DNA of 64,000 nt from Dasyornis broadbenti (lineage: Eukaryota > Chordata > Aves > Passeriformes > Dasyornithidae), in assembly GCA_013397935.1 (NCBI GenBank), contig VZRN01003162.1, positions 1,259,260-1,323,259 on the forward strand. Reading direction: 5' to 3'. Every line of letters begins with the position of its first letter. Position 1 is the first letter of the stretch. The position numbers were made by a program, and so were the translations under genes. Below are positions 59,843-64,000 of this stretch, piece by piece. The notes under the pieces were generated by a model that had not been told where the DNA came from, searched no databases, and was given only the letters and a program-made list of their open reading frames with translations.

Positions 59843-60092
59843 CTATAGCAGAGCCTTCTGTGAATAACTATGCTGTGGTTGTTGAGGTGGTGGAGGCTGT
59901 GGTTGTTGTGGAGGTGCTTGCTGACCGCCTGCTGTCTGTGGCAGAGCTGTAGGTGCTAAGTTATAGTTTGGCACCTGGGACATATTAGTTCCAGCATTCT
60001 GATAAGCAGCAACATCAACAGTACCAGGTGGTGGACTATACACTGAAGCCTGGTTAGAGTAAGTACTTCCAGCAACAGAACCAACCATTGCA
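59843..60092 (-). CDS. STAM: STAM last exon, C-terminus and stop
   Basis: This 250-nt coding part encodes MVGSVAGSTYSNQASVYSPP and YQNAGTNMSQVPNYNL, then a Gln/Pro tract (APPQQPQPPPPQQPQ) and SYSQKALL before the stop at 59843-59845. The acceptor is tcAG|T after a T-rich tract. Confidence 0.96.
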
Positions 60093-62415
60093 CTGAAAAA
60101 AAAAAAAGAGAGAAAAAATATTTAAAGTTGAATTAACAAACAACTTACCAATAGAACAGCAAAACTTTATTGCTTCTTCAGTTGTTCTGTTTATACACAC
60201 AAAAATCATCTAACTCTGGACACATTGCATATTTAAAATTGTAGCAAATGAGTATTCCCATTAAAACTCAAATACACTCCTCAGATTCAAACATACAATA
60301 GACACCTCCCCTATAATACTGTTTGATTTTAAGGTGCAACACGTAATGCCATCTATCTCCCATTCTGTTAATGCAAAACACCAAAACCCAACAAGCTGTT
60401 TTAAATTGCAAAACAAGTCAAGTGAATATGCAGAAACTCACTTTATCATTGTATGCTTTACTATCCCAAATAAGTAACTTTGGGGACCAAAGACTAACGA
60501 ATGACTCAAGATGGATGTCTCTCCCAACTTTTTAGAATAAAATTACTTTCAGCAGTGAGTAAAGAAAAACAAAAAATCCAAACAAACAAACACAAACCAC
60601 CTAACAAAAACCTACAAACTTTTTCACAATACAGGTAACATAACCAAAACTTAGCATCTTTGGCCATCTATCTAATGTAGAAAGCCTTTTGTAGCTTCTT
60701 CATATGGGCAAGCTGTATAAGCTTTAGTAAGTGTTCACAGCCCATTCACTTCTTTCCTAAAATGAGCAGAATTCTCCCCATTCTTCAGTGGTAGGATATT
60801 TGACAAAGGAACAGTAGAATATACATGTTCAAAAATTATGTGGAACTTTTATATTAAGAGTTCATACTACTGCTACTAAATCATGGCTGTACAATTTTCT
60901 TTATTTTTAATATAAAAAGTATAAACCTATATGAATTAAATATTTTGTATATAGAAAATTGAAAACTAGATAAAATTATAAAAACAATAGAAAACTTGGA
61001 AGTTTCTCAGGAATTTTTACCAAATACATGACACTAATACAAAGCACACTGGACATGTTTGCACTACAGTATCTTTCAATTGTGTTTATAATTATACTTC
61101 TGTAATTTAAAAAAAGAGTCTCCTTTAAATGGTATCTGTATTCCTTTCTGTTTAAATTGATTTAAACTTGAATAGAAAAATATTTAAAATTACTTTGTGT
61201 AAGATGTCTGTGCAGGCTGACTAGGCAGTACTGAGCTGGCAGATGGAGTAACTGTGCCTTGGCTGAGAGAAGGAAGCTGTTCAGGAGGAAGATTGTAACC
61301 TTGAATATGGCCCATCTGTGCACTCCCTGCCACCAAATATGCATTACCTTGAGTTTGCCCCGGATAAACCTAGGAAGTTAAATAAAGCAATATTAGAAAT
61401 ACAAGAAAATTTGCTATTTAATATCTGACTTTAGAACTTATAGACATCCTCTCAGATTTTTAGTTTGGTTTGTTTTTTTTAAATAGATCAGTGAAGAGCA
61501 TTTAGCATTTAAATTACTAAAGTTAAAAATGGTAACTCTTTCAAAGCAGCATTTTCATGTTGACTTATCTATGAGTAGATAAGGGAGAAATTGTACTCCT
61601 TTGGTTGTTTATTTTCTTTGACCCACTATGCAAAGCCCTGGCAGTTTTATTTTTTTAATTTTATGTGCAACTTAAGGCCCACACTGGGCTTTTTCCTTGA
61701 TTAAAAGGAACCGAACAGAAAAAAACTAAAAGCGTTAGAACTTGCAGGAGGAAAGTATCCAAAGCTTGCAGCTGAAAACAAAAATTTTCATTTTTATTTT
61801 TTTACATATTGTGTTGAGAGACAACACTGCTCAGCCAATGTGAACTTCATAAGGTCAATGGCTATTAAAGGTTACATTCATACCTGAGAGCCAGAAACAC
61901 CAGATGACTGCATGTAATACTGCTGGTTCTGTAGTTTTGCATACATGGAATACATTGGGTCCTCATTCATCAATTTGTTATACAAAGAAAGAGCCTCCAT
62001 TGCTTTAACATTGAGCTCTGAAAGTTCTGAATGTTTCCTAGAAAATACATTTTACAGTTCATTCTACAATTTAGATAACTTCATTACAGGACAGACAATA
62101 CAGAGAAATTTAATGAGGAGTGTTAAGTAACATATTCTTACTGTGAAGTGACACCTGACAAGTGCCAGAGTGTCAAATGGTACAACACTATACAGTATTA
62201 TGTGAAAATGGGGAAAAAATCTTCAAACCTCTTCCCAGAGAAGTTGGGAATAAATACACCTATTTTCTTTGCCAGTACTCCCAGAAATTAAGATATTATC
62301 AAGTAACAGCTCTGGTGAATTAATTTTCATTTGGGTCAAAGCACATGACATTTTTTTTACCTGTCTATATCCTCCAGTTTTTCATCTATGAGAGGTCCCA
62401 TCTGGTGGCACATTG
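59843..62415 (-). CDS. STAM: STAM, signal transducing adaptor molecule 1, last four coding exons
   Basis: STAM pairs with HRS to form ESCRT-0, which captures ubiquitinated cargo on early endosomes and also takes part in cytokine signalling. Four exons join in frame (55, 154, 176 and 250 nt) to give the C-terminal 211 residues. They carry the end of the helical GAT/HRS-binding region (MCHQMGPLIDEKLEDID, then KHSELSELN) and the Gln/Pro-rich tail, ending HSYSQKALL. The ending QKALL and the phrase VYSPPP are as in STAM1, and the neighbour MRC1 agrees with human 10p12, so this is STAM and not STAM2. The VHS, UIM and SH3 parts lie past the right edge. Confidence 0.96.
60093..61193 (-). other. STAM last intron
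   Basis: AT-rich intron, 1101 bp, with nothing else recognised. Confidence 0.7.
61194..61369 (-). CDS. STAM: STAM exon, Pro/Ser/Gln-rich tail part 1
   Basis: This 176-nt exon encodes VYPGQTQGNAYLVAGSAQM, GYNLPPEQLPSLSQG and SQPAQTSYT. Phase 0 to 2; acceptor ctAG|GTT, donor AA|GTAATT. Confidence 0.93.
61370..61883 (-). other. STAM intron before the P/Q-rich exon
   Basis: AT-rich intron of 514 bp. A separate intron of 323 bp lies at 62038-62360. Nothing recognised in either. Confidence 0.7.
61884..62037 (-). CDS. STAM: STAM exon, helical region end
   Basis: This 154-nt exon encodes KHSELSELNVKAMEALSLYN, then KLMNEDPMYSMYAKLQNQ and QSSGVSGSQ. Acceptor ctAG|G, donor CAG|GTATGA, phase 2 to 0. 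Nearly identical to human STAM. Confidence 0.95.
62361..62415 (-). CDS. STAM: STAM exon, GAT/HRS-binding region, part 1
   Basis: This 55-nt exon encodes MCHQMGPLIDEKLEDID and starts and ends within codons (phase 1 in, phase 2 out). Acceptor tctAG|CA, donor AG|GTAAAA. It matches human STAM almost residue for residue. Confidence 0.92.
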
Positions 62416-64000
62416 CTAGAAAACAAAGGTATTAAAATATATCAGAGAAAGAAACATTTTCATACTGCAAAGTCAGAGAGCAATTAAAAAAAAAATCAGA
62501 TAGAAATAGATGCTAATCCAATTTTTTTTAGTTCATTACTATAATCTGTATGTCAAAAAAGCTTTAGTAGTAGAGGTAGTGTCATGAACAATTTAAGAAT
62601 GAGACCCAGCTGAAGTTTTCAGTAGTGATACAATTTTAAAACTACATTTTAAAATAAAAATAAAGTGAAACAAAACACATTTAACATCCAGGAAGTATAA
62701 AACTGAAACTATTTTGCATAAAAATATTCAAGCAAATCTGAAAGGTGATCTTGAAGGAAGAAAATTTGCCACTGCAACCTAGATCATGTGCTCATCTAAC
62801 TTTAGTACAAAAAGACTACTGGTTGCAATGATTCAATCATCTGCACGTCAAAGACACTAATAGCACATTGCTCTCACTAGAATCCTAATTGGGGGAAAGG
62901 ATTTTTTAAAACCACTGACATGTGCAAAAACCAACACAAAAGCTTACCAGAAGCAGAATGGAAAAGCATTAAAATAAACAAAAATGCAACCCATGACTCC
63001 TTTCAGAACAAGGACATAGGACTCATCTAACTGCCAAGCAAACCATGGTTAATTAGCAGAAAGGCAGAGTTTGTCAAATGTAAAATAAACAGACACGGAA
63101 GCCAAAAGGGTCGTTCTGGATATTAGAAATGCAGAAGGTCCTGAAAACATCTGAGCCATGATGTGTGAAAGGACATCACTATTGTGTTCCTTGAAGGTAA
63201 AGACAGGTGAAAGGGGAGTTGTGTGAATTGTGTGATCTGCTTCTTTGAACGTGGGATCAGTAATACATTGCCAGAAATGCTGGGAAAAGGTGTAAAACCT
63301 GTCGAAGTTCTGCCTACTTGTATGTATAGCGTGAAGTGCAGCAAAAGGCATGACAAGGATTGCTTAGATTATCTGTTAACATTATAACTGCTCTGCTGTG
63401 AACCACAAACCCTGGGCTCCTGAACATGTCAGGATGAGCTCTCCAATTCAAAGCCATTTGTGACAGGACACGTGGATAGCAGAAGAAAATGAAGTGGTTT
63501 TTCTGTGAAATGTTGATCAGCATCTGCCACCACTGGTAGGAACCAAGGACTCAAAACACCTCAATAACAAAATTTTCAGAACCTATGCCAAAAAAAGTAG
63601 TTCACCAAAGCCTACTTAGATGTAGAGCAAGTAGTCTTGAATTGGCATTATAGAACTATATGTAGCTGTATGTTTGGCAAGTGCTGTTGCAGGCAACTGG
63701 GGAGCAATCTTCTGACCACATTACTGCTTTCAGATTCTAGGAGCAGTCCCACGGTTTGATATAAAACACAGCATTGCTTTAATGATTTCACAATGCATTT
63801 TTAAGCAACTCCTAAAGTAAACCCTATCTGTAGGCTGGTTGACAAGCATACCTTTAATTTCTTTGCCTCTGTCCTGGACCAGATACAGGCAATCTGCTTC
63901 TTAGACAACAGCCTCTATAGCTATATTTGGGACTTGAAAGAATAAAACTGGTCATGTCTCTTTTTACCTCTCTTTAGTTTCAGTGGAACTAGAATATGTG
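62416..64000 (-). other. STAM intron, runs off right edge
   Basis: I looked for the preceding STAM exon (the HRS-binding start, ending LLHLE) and did not find it. AT-rich, no known repeat. Confidence 0.65.

Noticed and set aside
62416..64000. A further STAM exon near 63840-63900 or at the right edge
   Set aside because: Donor-like GTATGC and GTAAAA sequences are present, but the translations do not resemble STAM in any frame.
1..64000. CRISPR arrays, operons, prophage, toxin-antitoxin or other prokaryotic systems
   Set aside because: The window is avian nuclear DNA with introns and CR1 elements. No regularly spaced repeats or compact gene clusters exist.

Overview
The window is vertebrate nuclear DNA: AT-rich, with long introns, GT-AG splice sites and almost no long open frames. 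Its repeats point to a bird. Several CR1 retrotransposon pieces are present, one with a recognisable reverse-transcriptase coding stretch, together with a solo LTR of an avian ERVL-like family. A short retroposon at about 8112-8252 has a tRNA-Ile-like head joined to a CR1 tail. That architecture matches the SINEs described from passerine birds (TguSINE1 type), so a songbird or near relative is the most likely source.

Positions 781-40312 hold the 5' two thirds of MRC1 (macrophage mannose receptor, CD206), on the minus strand. I place 20 exons: signal peptide, cysteine-rich R-type lectin domain, fibronectin type II domain, C-type lectin-like domains (CTLDs) 1-5 and the first residues of CTLD6. 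All splice phases agree and the exons join to exactly 952 codons without a stop. The remaining CTLDs, transmembrane segment and tail lie beyond the left edge. The start codon sits in a GC- and CpG-rich block at about 40020-40985, the probable promoter.

Positions 40313-59842 are intergenic. They hold CR1 fragments, the solo LTR (43891-44462, with a 5-bp target duplication), a 42-bp tandem duplication, a possible second LTR scrap and otherwise plain AT-rich DNA. No exon of TMEM236, which lies between STAM and MRC1 in mammals, was recognised.

Positions 59843-62415 hold the last four coding exons of STAM (ESCRT-0 subunit), also on the minus strand, ending in the conserved SYSQKALL. The rest of STAM lies beyond the right edge. 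Its 3' UTR probably extends several kilobases to the left.

STAM followed by MRC1 on the same strand is the conserved vertebrate synteny (human 10p12). The two genes act in separate processes: ESCRT-0 sorting of ubiquitinated cargo, and endocytic clearance of glycoproteins. I found no operon, CRISPR array, RNA gene or undescribed system. The more notable items are the SINE, the LTR upstream of MRC1, simple repeats placed close to MRC1 splice sites, and the apparent lack of TMEM236.
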